This document shows positions 8,426 to 18,239 of a stretch of 64,000 nt of DNA, piece after piece. This DNA comes from G963556115 sp963666605 (GTDB taxonomy: Bacteria > Planctomycetota > SZUA-567). The notes below the pieces were generated by a model that saw nothing but the letters and a program-made list of their open reading frames with translations, had not been told where the DNA came from and did not search any database. The DNA is taken from contig OZ223208.1 of assembly GCA_965140405.1 (NCBI GenBank), positions 124,001 to 188,000 of the forward strand. The letters are read 5' to 3'. Each line of letters opens with the position of its first letter. The first letter of the stretch is position 1. A program made the position numbers and the translations under genes.

Positions 8426-9646
8426 TTAATCAGTTATAGAAAGTGCTCTATTTTTACTATACTTAATAGCCAAAATGGCACAATATAAATCAAGAAATAC
8501 AAGAGAAAAAAAAGTAATTGGGGTATTTTCCACCCACAATAGTGGAAAGTACAGTCCATATATTAATGCCCAACACACGATAGGAAAAACTTTTTTTTCT
8601 TTCAAAGAATACATTGCTAAAAGCATAAATGCAGGTAATGTATACACCACATTATGAACTTCAGCAATAGGGTGTATTAAAAGTATTGTTGTGGAGTAAA
8701 TTGCAAATATCCATACTGTAAATTGCCTTGAATCAATATTATTCTTGCAAGCCTTGCGCCTACAATAAACATCAATGACGATCATTCCAATTGTTAGTAA
8801 TACCGTAGCCAAAAGTTTCGTTACCCTTCCTGCCGCATCAGGAATAAACCAAATAATTGCGTCATAAAGAGGCAAAATAAAATCGACATGCTCATATTCA
8901 TCACCTGCTCTTGCCGCAAATACGTTAATAAAATCACCATATAATTGTACAGGATCGACCATTATTAATGGTACTAGCAATATGATGAATACTGAAATAC
9001 CCGAATATATCAGAACTTTCCATTCTTTTCGGAATAAAAGTAATGGAATGAATATAAGAGGAAAAAACTTAAATGTAATTCCAAAACCCAGCACTATACC
9101 CGCCAAAGCTAAACATTTCTGTAAATATAATATCATGAATACTACAATTGATAATAACAAAATACTATTACTTTGAGCATAAATATAATTGTTCTGTATC
9201 GGATCATACATTAATGCTACTACTCCAACCACGATAGGAAATCCCCAACCTTTTGGAGGATTGATATCTACAATAATAGCCAATTTATATATAATATAAA
9301 ATGAAATGATAAACCCTAGCGTTATCATTCCATACCATGCTATATTCTGACCCAGAATAGATAAATATGAAAATGGAGTCAGCATAACAGCCAGAGTTGG
9401 TGGATAACAAAACAATGCCCCGGGATTCTCTACATCCCCATTATTAAGAACATATGGAGATTCCCCATCTGCCAACTTGCCTGCAGATTGATAAAAAATC
9501 CCCCCATCACCAATTAAATTACTGTTATTTAAGCCAGCAGGGCTCCAAATCCTTCCACCACCAGTAAAATATAATAATAAAAATATGGTAAGTACAATTG
9601 CTCCCAAATTGGCGATCTTTCTTGCCCAATTCCAGTTTATGCTCAT
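8426..9646 (-). CDS. GT87-type (DUF2029) integral membrane glycosyltransferase
   Basis: Multi-spanning membrane protein of about 406 residues with a first helix at roughly residues 10-25 and many further hydrophobic segments. An Asp-containing first periplasmic loop (GDGGIFYQSAGKLADG) is typical of polyprenyl-phosphate-mannose-dependent GT87/DUF2029 enzymes. The open frame reaches 9760, but the ATG at 9646 has an AAAGGAA ribosome binding segment upstream and begins just before the first helix; the extra N-terminal part is unlike the family. It likely adds sugar to a cell-envelope glycan outside the inner membrane using the lipid-linked donor from the adjacent GT2 enzyme. Confidence 0.75.
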   Translation of the reverse strand: MSINWNWARKIANLGAIVLTIFLLLYFTGGGRIWSPAGLNNSNLIGDGGIFYQSAGKLADGESPYVLNNGDVENPGALFCYPPTLAVMLTPFSYLSILGQNIAWYGMITLGFIISFYIIYKLAIIVDINPPKGWGFPIVVGVVALMYDPIQNNYIYAQSNSILLLSIVVFMILYLQKCLALAGIVLGFGITFKFFPLIFIPLLLFRKEWKVLIYSGISVFIILLVPLIMVDPVQLYGDFINVFAARAGDEYEHVDFILPLYDAIIWFIPDAAGRVTKLLATVLLTIGMIVIDVYCRRKACKNNIDSRQFTVWIFAIYSTTILLIHPIAEVHNVVYTLPAFMLLAMYSLKEKKVFPIVCWALIYGLYFPLLWVENTPITFFSLVFLDLYCAILAIKYSKNRALSITD

Positions 9647-9819
9647 GCGATGTTGATTCCTTTTTCTTTTAGAATATATTGGAATTAATACCTTGTATAA
9701 TTCATATTTTAAATGCGACAGGTCAATTATTATAATGATATTAATTAAAATGCATACCAATTATATATAATCAGTATGCATATAATTCTTGCAAAACTCA
9801 ACTATTAATTATTAAAATC

Positions 9820-11091
9820 TTAGAAAACAAATCCATCTGGTATAACAGCATCCTTACATACAATGATGATTCCATCTCTAACATAGAATCGTCCTTCAGG
9901 ATCATCATATTCATCAACATTATCTCTATTTACTAGCTGAACACCATGCCCAATAGAACTATTTTTATCAACGATAGCTCGCTTGACATATGCACCTGAA
10001 CCAATCCCAATAAATGGTAAATCTTTACTACCGTCTTGGTAATAGTCAGCACCCATAATATATGATGATTCGATTGTCGCACCAGGCTGAATTCTTGTGC
10101 GTAGTCCAATGAGTGAATCACGCACCATGCCTCCGTCAACGATAGTACCATCACTAAGGAGTGCACCCTCTACAGAAGCACGATTGATCTTTGCACCTGG
10201 GAGAAAACGCTGATGAGTATATAGTGGCATATCAGTATCGAAAAGATTGAACCTAGGAAGAGTTTTCACTAAATCAATATTTGCTTCATAGAAAGCCCCA
10301 ACAGTACCTATATCAGCCCAATAGTCATTGAAACAATACGCCTGAACAACTCTTTCTTCAATTGCCTGTGGAATAATATGCTTACCAAAATCTGTCTGAC
10401 TAGTATCACGATGAAGCATCTCATCCATAGAATTTGTCTTTGCTAGATAGATACCCATACTTGCCAGGAATGGCCTCTTTCTTGCTTCATTCTCTGACAA
10501 ACCAAAGGTAGTTGTATCTACCATCATAGCATCTAGCTCTTCATCACTTGTTGGCTTTTCTGCAAACTGAATAATTTTCCCAGTCTCATCAGTCTTTAGA
10601 AGTCCGAGCTCTGGAGCTTCTTCCCGAGTTACAGGTTGCACAGCAATAGAGAAATCTGCATCTGCACCTTTATGAACTTTTGCAAACTCTCTATAGTCCA
10701 TTCTATACAGGTGATCTCCAGAAAGCACCAAAATATTCTCAGGTCTTGACTTATCAGTAAGATGTCTCCAGCTTTGCCTTACAGCATCTGCGGTACCCTG
10801 AAACCAAGTTCCCCCATCATTTGTCTGTTCAGCTGCAAGGATATCGACATAACCACCAGAAAAGGCATCAAATCTATAAGCTGTAGACACATGCTGATTC
10901 AAACTTGCAGACTGATACATAGTCAACACATATATCTGCATAATCTGTGAATTGATACAGTTTGAAAGAGGCACATCGATAAGTCTGAATTTTCCGCCAA
11001 TAGGCACAGCTGGCTTACTACGCTCCTTAGTCAACGGGTACAGACGGGATCCTTTACCACCTCCAAGAATAACAGCTACAGTTCTATTCAT
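9820..11091 (-). CDS. glgC: Glucose-1-phosphate adenylyltransferase
   Basis: Makes ADP-glucose from ATP and glucose-1-phosphate for glycogen synthesis. The 423-residue length is typical. The N-terminus holds ILGGGKGSRLYPLTKERSKPA and RLIDVPLSNCINS; SGDHLYRMDY and the substrate segment FAEKP follow; the C-terminal third is a left-handed beta helix with IGIGSGAYVKRAIVDKNSSIG. Bacterial GlgC is allosterically controlled, and the N-terminal Arg/Lys-rich sites look intact. Its neighbours are a degenerate hydrolase upstream and glycosyltransferases downstream; no glgA or glgB is in the window. Confidence 0.96.
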   Translation of the reverse strand: MNRTVAVILGGGKGSRLYPLTKERSKPAVPIGGKFRLIDVPLSNCINSQIMQIYVLTMYQSASLNQHVSTAYRFDAFSGGYVDILAAEQTNDGGTWFQGTADAVRQSWRHLTDKSRPENILVLSGDHLYRMDYREFAKVHKGADADFSIAVQPVTREEAPELGLLKTDETGKIIQFAEKPTSDEELDAMMVDTTTFGLSENEARKRPFLASMGIYLAKTNSMDEMLHRDTSQTDFGKHIIPQAIEERVVQAYCFNDYWADIGTVGAFYEANIDLVKTLPRFNLFDTDMPLYTHQRFLPGAKINRASVEGALLSDGTIVDGGMVRDSLIGLRTRIQPGATIESSYIMGADYYQDGSKDLPFIGIGSGAYVKRAIVDKNSSIGHGVQLVNRDNVDEYDDPEGRFYVRDGIIIVCKDAVIPDGFVF

Positions 11092-11257
11092 AACATTACC
11101 TTCCCAATTATAATTTTAGTCAACATCATCGACACCTTACCTAGCCCTATTTTTACTTAATTATACTGTTAATATATAGATTACACTTTTCTTACATTTT
11201 CTGCAACAAAATTCGTATCTACACTACTGATTTAATATAAGATTAACCGTCTACTAA

Positions 11258-12055
11258 TTAAAAATACATTAAATTGTTTATATCAATAACTGGCGAATCT
11301 GGTTCGTCATCATTATCACTAGCGACAAGATCTATATCATTACTGCCGTCTATTAAAAATCGTTCAACAATACCTCTAGACAATTCATATGTATTCTCTA
11401 ATATCCACCTATCATCGCTTCTCACGATATACATATATATATTTGAGTAACTAGGCAAATCCATATCATCTTTACTAATATTTATACCTTTATTCCTATC
11501 GCCATACACAAACATCATCCTGCTTGAGGAAACCCTAAATATTCTCCTCCCATCAAATTCACTAGCAAATATAAAAAAATCATCTCTATAGGCTGAGACC
11601 CACCTTTTGAATGTATCTCTAAAGAGAACATCTTTATCACTCCTTCCAGTAGGCCTTATTGTTTCACCGAAAAAGTCCCTACTCTTTTTTGAAACAAAGG
11701 TATCGAAGAAAACAAAACTTTTAAATATCTCAGGTGCAAGATCATAAGCTTCTAGCGCAATTGCTCCTCCAGAACCAAGAGCCACAACATCAGGTCTTCC
11801 TAAATAGCAGTCTTTTATTAGTGCAACCACCTCTCTAGCCATAGTCTTAATTGACACTGTCCTACGTGGTATATAGCTACTACCGTGCCCACAGAGATCT
11901 ATAGTAATAATTCTTGCCCTAGTCTGTATTCCCATGATTAGTTGCTCAAAGTCGCTACTAGACCCTCCAATATCATGAATAAGCAAGATAGTCTTCTCAC
12001 CGCCTCCATAGCTCTGATATGAGATTTTATTATTATTATTGATATACTCTAGCAT
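11258..12055 (-). CDS. Alpha/beta-hydrolase-fold protein with degenerate active site
   Basis: A 265-residue soluble protein with the family's beta-strand/oxyanion segment LLIHDIGGSS and DLCGHGSS. The nucleophile elbow, normally GxSxG(G), reads ALGSGGAIAL (residues 92-101); the ungapped alignment to the usual GHSMGGA puts Gly94 where the serine belongs. The segment where the catalytic His usually sits reads SDDRWILEN with no His. The family fold is visible, but both catalytic residues appear lost, so it may be a binding protein or a highly diverged enzyme. The last 25 residues are acidic. Confidence 0.7.
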   Translation of the reverse strand: MLEYINNNNKISYQSYGGGEKTILLIHDIGGSSSDFEQLIMGIQTRARIITIDLCGHGSSYIPRRTVSIKTMAREVVALIKDCYLGRPDVVALGSGGAIALEAYDLAPEIFKSFVFFDTFVSKKSRDFFGETIRPTGRSDKDVLFRDTFKRWVSAYRDDFFIFASEFDGRRIFRVSSSRMMFVYGDRNKGINISKDDMDLPSYSNIYMYIVRSDDRWILENTYELSRGIVERFLIDGSNDIDLVASDNDDEPDSPVIDINNLMYF

Positions 12056-12277
12056 AATCCTCTCAGACTCAAACAGTACTTCTACTATATAAATACCACT
12101 TTACATATATATCCTTTCGACAAAATATGCACTAAGCATTATAAATATATCCCAAAAACGCTCCAAAATTATTTTGCAGTTTTTATAATTTACACAAAGG
12201 TATAATTACCCTATAATTAGTAATCTACAACTTGAGCAACAACTTATAGACAATAATAATTTAGAAAGCAAAGTAAT

Positions 12278-13108
12278 ATGAATTTAACTGAGTATAAAGA
12301 AAAGATTGCAGCATCAGTAGCAAAAATATCTGAAATTATCGGCACTCTACCTAGCATCGGCATTATTACTGGTACAGGATTAGGAGACCTTATTGGCGAT
12401 ATTGAGATTGCTGGAAGCGTTGATTACTCGGAGCTATTATTTCCTGCCTCTACAGTAGATTCTCACAAAGGTGTGCTTTCATGGGGAACGCTATCAGGCA
12501 AACCGGTATTTATTCTCCAAGGAAGATTCCACCTATATGAAGGGTATACTCCTTGGGAGATAGCCCTTCCAATTCGAGCACTAAGTCTATCCGGAATGAA
12601 GACACTTATCCTCACCAATGCTGCAGGTGGACTTGATATTTCTTTTAAAGCAGGTGAAGTAATGGTTATTGAAGATCATATCAACGCAACAGGTGAAAAC
12701 CCACTAGTTGGAGCACACTGCGATGAATGGGGTGACAGATTCCCAGATATGAGTAAAGCTTGGGACAGATCATTACAAGAAATCGCCCTGAGCTATGCCA
12801 AGGAAAATGGTGCTATTCTTCACAATGGGGTATATGTTGCTGTCAAGGGGCCATCTCTTGAAACACCTGCGGAAACCAGAATGTACAAAAATTGTGGAGC
12901 AAGGGCTATTGGTATGTCAACAGTACTTGAGGCAATCGTCGCTGTACAATGTAAGGTCAAAGTATTCGGACTCTCGGCAATAACCAATGTCAACAACCCA
13001 GACGATATGGCAGAAGCAACACTTGATGAAATAGTCAAAGCTGCAGAGAATGCCTCTACCCAGATGCGACAGATAATAAAAGCTGTTTGCTCCGAAATTA
13101 CCACTTAA
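12278..13108 (+). CDS. punA: Purine-nucleoside phosphorylase (trimeric type)
   Basis: Splits purine nucleosides with phosphate to base and (deoxy)ribose-1-phosphate in nucleotide salvage. Length 276 residues, typical for the PunA/human-type PNP. Visible motifs are IGIITGTGLGDL (phosphate loop), SHKGVLSWG, GRFHLYEGY, TNAAGGLD, KGPSLETPAE and the base-binding ITNVNNP. It is separated from the following histidine kinase by 43 bases on the same strand, probably co-transcribed without an obvious functional link. Confidence 0.94.
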   Translation: MNLTEYKEKIAASVAKISEIIGTLPSIGIITGTGLGDLIGDIEIAGSVDYSELLFPASTVDSHKGVLSWGTLSGKPVFILQGRFHLYEGYTPWEIALPIRALSLSGMKTLILTNAAGGLDISFKAGEVMVIEDHINATGENPLVGAHCDEWGDRFPDMSKAWDRSLQEIALSYAKENGAILHNGVYVAVKGPSLETPAETRMYKNCGARAIGMSTVLEAIVAVQCKVKVFGLSAITNVNNPDDMAEATLDEIVKAAENASTQMRQIIKAVCSEITT

Positions 13109-13151
13109 AGGCATCTCATTCTCCGTACAATATACCAGGAAAAGAATTGCA

Positions 13152-15887
13152 ATGAAGCAAAGAAAGCCTTTATTCTTTATACTTTTATTCACTTTTTTTA
13201 TAATTGCATTTATACCTTATGCAATCAGTGTTGCAATTGAACATTCCGAAAAAATTAGCAACTTGTCGAAAATGCGAAATTCTCGGCTAGAAAATTTATC
13301 GCACTCGGCCAACATATGTATTAACAATATTTTAAACACACAACTAGAGAAAATCTTAACGATAGCAGACAATATATCTTATGGCTCATTAGAAACAACT
13401 GAGAATCAGGATAAGAAAGCCTTACTTAAAAAGATCTTAAGCAATAATCCTAACTATCTAGGTGTGGCGATACTCTCAAGCACTGGTGATCTTTTAAGCA
13501 GTACACCAGCGTTTACTGAAAATTTTAAAGAACTAAATATTATCAAGCACATAGATAAGTATAGAGATCAACTTATTCTACAACAGACAGACCAAGGACT
13601 CTGCCTTCCTATAGTTGCACCATGCAGTACACAATCATGCTCTATTCTTGTGATACTGCGGGTAAACATACTGAGTGATTTTTTAGAAGAACTATCCTTA
13701 TGGCCTAATGCAAAGATACAAATACTCAACCATAGCGGAATCATTCTTGCATCAAGCGACAATGCAGAACAAGGCATAATAACCAATAATCCAGACATTA
13801 TCAACAAAGTATATGCAAAAGAAGCCGGTTTTTTTGAATACATAAACTCTTCATCATCAGCACATATGGTTTCATACATTTCTCCGCTGTCTTTCTCAAA
13901 GAGAGAGACAAACTTTATGGTAATTACAACAGAGCCAAAACCTCTGACTTACGAACTTTTCACTGAGCATAAATTTACCTATGCTACCCCTATTCTAGTT
14001 ATGCTAATTCTTGTGATTATCTCTACAAAATTACTTTACAAATACATAAACGATCCAATCAATGATATGATCAAAATGATTACCTATATCCATAGTGGTA
14101 TTTTCGATCACAAGATAAAATCCAAAAGACGTGGAGAGCTTGGAACACTTTTAAAAGCATTCAACCATATGGTAATCAATCTCGAAAGACGCTTTCAATA
14201 CCAAAAACGCATGAGGCAGGAGATACTCTTAAGAAATAGATATGAGGAGAAACTAAAGTCTTCAAGAGCCGAAGCTGTATCAGTCAGCAAAGCAAAAGAT
14301 GAGTTTCTGGCCAATATCTCTCACGAAATCCGCACTCCATTAAATGCCATTATTGGCTTCTCTGAAAAAATACTCCTTGAGCATCCAGATGAAAACTTTA
14401 CCAGCAACATAAAGACTATTCTTGCTGAGTCAGACCACCTCTTGCTGCTATTAAATGACCTTCTTGATAATGCAAAAATTGAAGCAGACAAACTAGATCT
14501 TGAATATATTCCATTCGATCTTCACAAATGCCTACACGAGACAACAGACTCATTCAAGGAAGCTGCCAGAAAAAAAGATCTGCACTTCACCCTTGAAATA
14601 AGCGAAGACACCCCTAAGTATGTAATTTTTGACCCATTACGATTTAGGCAAGTATTAGTAAACCTTCTTAGCAATGCAATTAAATTTACAGAAAATGGCT
14701 CAATAACAGTAAAAACTGCGGTCACAAAAGTTTCTGGAGATCATACCGACATTTATTTCTCAGTAATTGATACTGGTATAGGTATTTCAAAAGACAAACA
14801 AAAAACAATCTTTGATGAGTTCTCTCAAGCAGATGGCAGTACCACCAGAAAATACGGTGGAACCGGTCTTGGCACAACTATATCTAAAAAACTCGTCACT
14901 TTAATGGGTGGTGAGATGTGCCTTAAGAGTGAGCTTGGCAAAGGCAGTACATTCTGGTTTACTCTATCAATGAATACCGGTATATCAGAAAAAGATCTTA
15001 TAGATATATCAAGAGATAACGCCAGCGAACCTTCTGACAATTCTGATAAATTCAAAGGTACTATTCTAGTTGCTGAAGATTATGAAGTAAACCAAGAATT
15101 GATAAGGAGTCAACTCGAGTATCTAGGGCTAAATGTCCTTATTGCTAAAAATGGACGCGTAGCGTTAGAGGATTGTAAACGCGTCTTTTTTGACCTTATC
15201 TTTATGGATTTACAGATGCCTGAAATGGGAGGTATCGAAGCGGCGAGAAGAATTAGAATTGACTATCCACACTATGAAAAAGTCCCCATAATAGCACTGA
15301 CTGCAAATGCTGATAAAGATATACGCAACGTCTGCAAGGCCGTAGGCATGAATGGCATTTTAAATAAGCCAACCCATATCGACGAGCTTGCAATTTCACT
15401 AGCAAAGTGGCTTCCTAAGAGTTGCACCACAGCACCAATAAATTTTTCAGAGGAGATAAACAAGGCACAAACTACTCCCTTTACAGACATTATAACCAAA
15501 CATTCAACCTCGTCGTCAAGCAATATCTCAGACGACTCAATTATCACAGAAGACCCAATAAACCTTGACGAAGCTTATGCTCTATTTGGAAACAATAAAA
15601 TTGTTTTCAATATGGCACTAGACAACTTTTTCTCTTCTTTTGAGCGAGAAATTCTTCCTGATCTAAACTTAGCGTTAGAACGTAGTGATTCAGAGCTACT
15701 ACGCCGCACCGCCCACAAATTAAAGGGTGGTTCAGCAAGTTTGACAGCAAAAAAACTTTCTGGGATTGCAGGAACTCTTGAGAAATGTTCTGAAGCTAAT
15801 GATTTTGCTGAAGCTTCAGATTTAATAAAAGAAGTAAAGAAAGCATTTAAAGATGTAAAAATATTTTTCGACAAACAGAATAATTAG
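13152..15887 (+). CDS. Membrane hybrid histidine kinase (HAMP-HisKA-HATPase-REC-Hpt)
   Basis: Sensor kinase of 911 residues. TM1 about 8-26 and TM2 about 275-296 enclose a periplasmic sensor of Cache-like character. A HAMP-like linker follows, then HisKA (FLANISHEIRTPLNAIIGFSE, phospho-His), HATPase with N, G1 and G2 boxes (NLLSNAIKFTENGS, DTGIGISKD, GGTGLGTTISKKL), a receiver with acceptor Asp in FMDLQMPEMGG, and a C-terminal Hpt domain (RTAHKLKGGSASL). All phosphorelay residues are present. The 133-residue receiver gene 93 bases downstream is a candidate final target. A ribosome binding site (AGGAAAAG) precedes the start. Confidence 0.93.
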   Translation: MKQRKPLFFILLFTFFIIAFIPYAISVAIEHSEKISNLSKMRNSRLENLSHSANICINNILNTQLEKILTIADNISYGSLETTENQDKKALLKKILSNNPNYLGVAILSSTGDLLSSTPAFTENFKELNIIKHIDKYRDQLILQQTDQGLCLPIVAPCSTQSCSILVILRVNILSDFLEELSLWPNAKIQILNHSGIILASSDNAEQGIITNNPDIINKVYAKEAGFFEYINSSSSAHMVSYISPLSFSKRETNFMVITTEPKPLTYELFTEHKFTYATPILVMLILVIISTKLLYKYINDPINDMIKMITYIHSGIFDHKIKSKRRGELGTLLKAFNHMVINLERRFQYQKRMRQEILLRNRYEEKLKSSRAEAVSVSKAKDEFLANISHEIRTPLNAIIGFSEKILLEHPDENFTSNIKTILAESDHLLLLLNDLLDNAKIEADKLDLEYIPFDLHKCLHETTDSFKEAARKKDLHFTLEISEDTPKYVIFDPLRFRQVLVNLLSNAIKFTENGSITVKTAVTKVSGDHTDIYFSVIDTGIGISKDKQKTIFDEFSQADGSTTRKYGGTGLGTTISKKLVTLMGGEMCLKSELGKGSTFWFTLSMNTGISEKDLIDISRDNASEPSDNSDKFKGTILVAEDYEVNQELIRSQLEYLGLNVLIAKNGRVALEDCKRVFFDLIFMDLQMPEMGGIEAARRIRIDYPHYEKVPIIALTANADKDIRNVCKAVGMNGILNKPTHIDELAISLAKWLPKSCTTAPINFSEEINKAQTTPFTDIITKHSTSSSSNISDDSIITEDPINLDEAYALFGNNKIVFNMALDNFFSSFEREILPDLNLALERSDSELLRRTAHKLKGGSASLTAKKLSGIAGTLEKCSEANDFAEASDLIKEVKKAFKDVKIFFDKQNN

Positions 15888-15980
15888 CGCCTAATCAACA
15901 CTATACTTATGCATAATTAATGTTATACTTTATAAGTATTATGTAGTAGTACATTGAAAACCAATTAAAGGAGTAATAAA

Positions 15981-16382
15981 ATGCGCATACTCACAGTAGA
16001 TGATAATTATGTAAACCGTGTTCAGTTAAAGTCACTACTTTCTAAATATGGAGATGTAGATGCAGTTCCGAATGGAGAGATTGCTTTTGACATCTTTGTA
16101 GCTGCTCATAATGATGGTGTACCATACTCTTTAATCACTATGGATATTGATCTAGGCGGAAGCGATGGCAGAGAGGTTATAGAAAAAATACGTAATTGGG
16201 AACACAAAAATGAGTCCTTCAAAAATGATCTTGAAGCAAAGATTCTGATGGTTACTGTTAAGGATTCTGGAGAGGATGTATTTTCATCCTTTAATAAAGG
16301 TTGTGAAGGCTACCTGATCAAACCAGTAGCTCCCGATAGTTTAGAGAAGGAGTTAGTAAAAATTGGACTTATCACGGACTAA
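15981..16382 (+). CDS. Single-domain response regulator (CheY/Spo0F-like)
   Basis: A 133-residue receiver with no output domain. Seen: acidic pocket in ILTVDDNYVNR, phosphoacceptor in TMDIDLGGSDG, Thr in MVTVKDSG and the conserved Lys in YLIKPVAPD. It lies directly after the hybrid kinase whose Hpt domain could phosphorylate it, giving a His-Asp-His-Asp relay. A good ribosome binding site (AAAGGAG) lies before the start. Output could be flagellar or another protein interaction; no direct evidence. Confidence 0.9.
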   Translation: MRILTVDDNYVNRVQLKSLLSKYGDVDAVPNGEIAFDIFVAAHNDGVPYSLITMDIDLGGSDGREVIEKIRNWEHKNESFKNDLEAKILMVTVKDSGEDVFSSFNKGCEGYLIKPVAPDSLEKELVKIGLITD

Positions 16383-16427
16383 TTTTTTCTTCATATTAAT
16401 ATTAAATATTCAGGACTACTTATAATA

Positions 16428-17372
16428 ATGCGCAAAGAAATAGACCTTCCTGACAACTTAAACGAGCAGCAGCTTCTCTTTGGTAAAAGTGATAAAAATC
16501 TCAAATTACTACGTGAGAGGTTTTCTATCCGAATCATTACAAGAGGAGAGATATTACTGCTTGACGGAGACGTAAAGGCTGTAAATACTGTATCATCTAT
16601 CCTTTACAAAATTATCCGCAAGATTGAAAATGGACATAGTGATGTCGAGAGACTACTAGAAATTATACTAGAGGGGGTAAATAGCGGGGCGCCATCTCTC
16701 AATATCCGTACCGAAAGAGGGAGTATTGAAGCAAAGACTGATGGACAGCTTAAATACATTAAAGCTATCCGAGATAATGGACTTGTCTTTGCTATGGGAC
16801 CTGCTGGAACTGGAAAGACCTTCCTAGCAACTGCCTGCGCCGTCGAAGCACTCCGCAGAGATGAAGTCCAACGAATCATCCTTACCCGCCCTGCTGTTGA
16901 AGCTGGTGAGAATCTAGGATTTCTTCCAGGGGACATGAAGGAGAAGGTAGATCCATATCTTCGCCCTATTTATGACGCACTTTCTGACATGCTTGGCAGG
17001 AGGCAGATGTCACATTATATTGAGACAGGGGTCATAGAGATTGCACCACTAGCATTTATGCGTGGTAGAACTTTAAATAATGCTTTTGTAATTTTAGACG
17101 AAGCGCAGAACACACTTCCAAGTCAGATGAAGATGCTCCTCACAAGACTCGGCAAAAACTCACGCTGCGTTGTCACAGGTGACACAACTCAAGTCGATAT
17201 ATCAAATCCTCATAAGTGTGGACTAATACATGCGACAAATATTCTAAAAGATATACAAGGTGTTTACATAGCCTCTCTAACCAGCTCAGATATTGTCCGT
17301 CACCGTCTAGTTGCAGAGATAGTCAAAGCTTATGACAAGTATGAAAGTCAGACAACAATAGATGAAAGCTGA
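16428..17372 (+). CDS. phoH: PhoH family ATPase
   Basis: Cytoplasmic P-loop ATPase of 314 residues. The N-terminal 100 residues resemble a KH-like RNA-binding region. The ATPase core has Walker A GPAGTGKTFLA (about 127-137), Walker B FVILDEAQN (about 220-229) and a VTGDTTQVD sensor. The family is linked with RNA metabolism and often precedes ybeY; ybeY is not here, and the gene instead follows a receiver gene by 45 bases. Confidence 0.94.
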   Translation: MRKEIDLPDNLNEQQLLFGKSDKNLKLLRERFSIRIITRGEILLLDGDVKAVNTVSSILYKIIRKIENGHSDVERLLEIILEGVNSGAPSLNIRTERGSIEAKTDGQLKYIKAIRDNGLVFAMGPAGTGKTFLATACAVEALRRDEVQRIILTRPAVEAGENLGFLPGDMKEKVDPYLRPIYDALSDMLGRRQMSHYIETGVIEIAPLAFMRGRTLNNAFVILDEAQNTLPSQMKMLLTRLGKNSRCVVTGDTTQVDISNPHKCGLIHATNILKDIQGVYIASLTSSDIVRHRLVAEIVKAYDKYESQTTIDES

Positions 17373-17422
17373 GTATAGTTGCTCAGGGATATGCTGGCAA
17401 AATAGGAGTCAAACAAAGCTCG

Positions 17423-18223
17423 TTACTTATTCATATCTATTAGTGCAGACTTTACTACATCTTTATCAACTAAAGGGGCGCGTTTACCATACCCTGCAAG
17501 TAAAGACATATCTGCAAGTCCATTAATCATTCTAGGCACACCATTGGAAGCTGTTGCAATTATCTCCTCCGCCTCAGCAGTAAAGATCTCTTCCTTTCCT
17601 CCAGCAACAATAAGTCTATGCCTCAAATACCCGATAGCATCCTCATGGCTCAGCCCTTCCAAGTGAAATCTCACACTCAGCCTCTGCATAAACTGAGGAG
17701 ACTGCCTAACCCTTTCACGCATTTCAGGCTGCCCAAGTAGTAAGAGCGTAACAGAGAATTTTCTATCTTGCTGAAAATTCATTAGCAGCCTCATCTCTTC
17801 TAAGGTTATAGCGTCCAAGGTAATCTGCGCCTCATCAATAACAATTATTGTAGACCGACCTGCCTTCTGATGCTCCCTAAAACAATCTCCCAAAAGTCCA
17901 AGCATGACAGGTTTACTTAGCCCTCTAGCATTACAGCCAAACTGCCTTAGTATATCGCATAATAATTCGCTCGCATCAAGATTTGAGTGTACAATACTTG
18001 CACATTCATACCTCTCAGGGCTTAGTTCATCAATAAGAATTCTTGATAGCAGAGTCTTACCACTACCCACCTCACCAGACAACATCATCCCACCCTGCCC
18101 CTCTAGAATACAATATAGCATCCTAGTAAGAGCTTCTTCGTGTTGACGAGAAAAGTAAAAGTAATTTGGATCTGGGGTATTTCTAAAGGGTTTATCTACC
18201 AATCCCCAATGTTTTTCATACAT
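17423..18223 (-). CDS. ExeA-type AAA ATPase
   Basis: A 266-residue ATPase similar to the cytoplasmic part of ExeA/GspA. It opens with the characteristic MYEKHWGLVDKPFRNTPDP, followed by Walker A SGEVGSGKTLLS and Walker B IIVIDEAQI, an LLGQPEMRERV sensor region and the HRLIVAGG C-terminal subdomain. ExeA-like ATPases help assemble envelope complexes, including type II secretion or pilus machinery. This copy lacks the transmembrane and peptidoglycan-binding part of full ExeA. It follows a two-TM coiled-coil protein by 16 bases, so that protein is the probable membrane partner. Confidence 0.88.
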   Translation of the reverse strand: MYEKHWGLVDKPFRNTPDPNYFYFSRQHEEALTRMLYCILEGQGGMMLSGEVGSGKTLLSRILIDELSPERYECASIVHSNLDASELLCDILRQFGCNARGLSKPVMLGLLGDCFREHQKAGRSTIIVIDEAQITLDAITLEEMRLLMNFQQDRKFSVTLLLLGQPEMRERVRQSPQFMQRLSVRFHLEGLSHEDAIGYLRHRLIVAGGKEEIFTAEAEEIIATASNGVPRMINGLADMSLLAGYGKRAPLVDKDVVKSALIDMNK

Positions 18224-18239
18224 ATACTATTGTTTTCCC

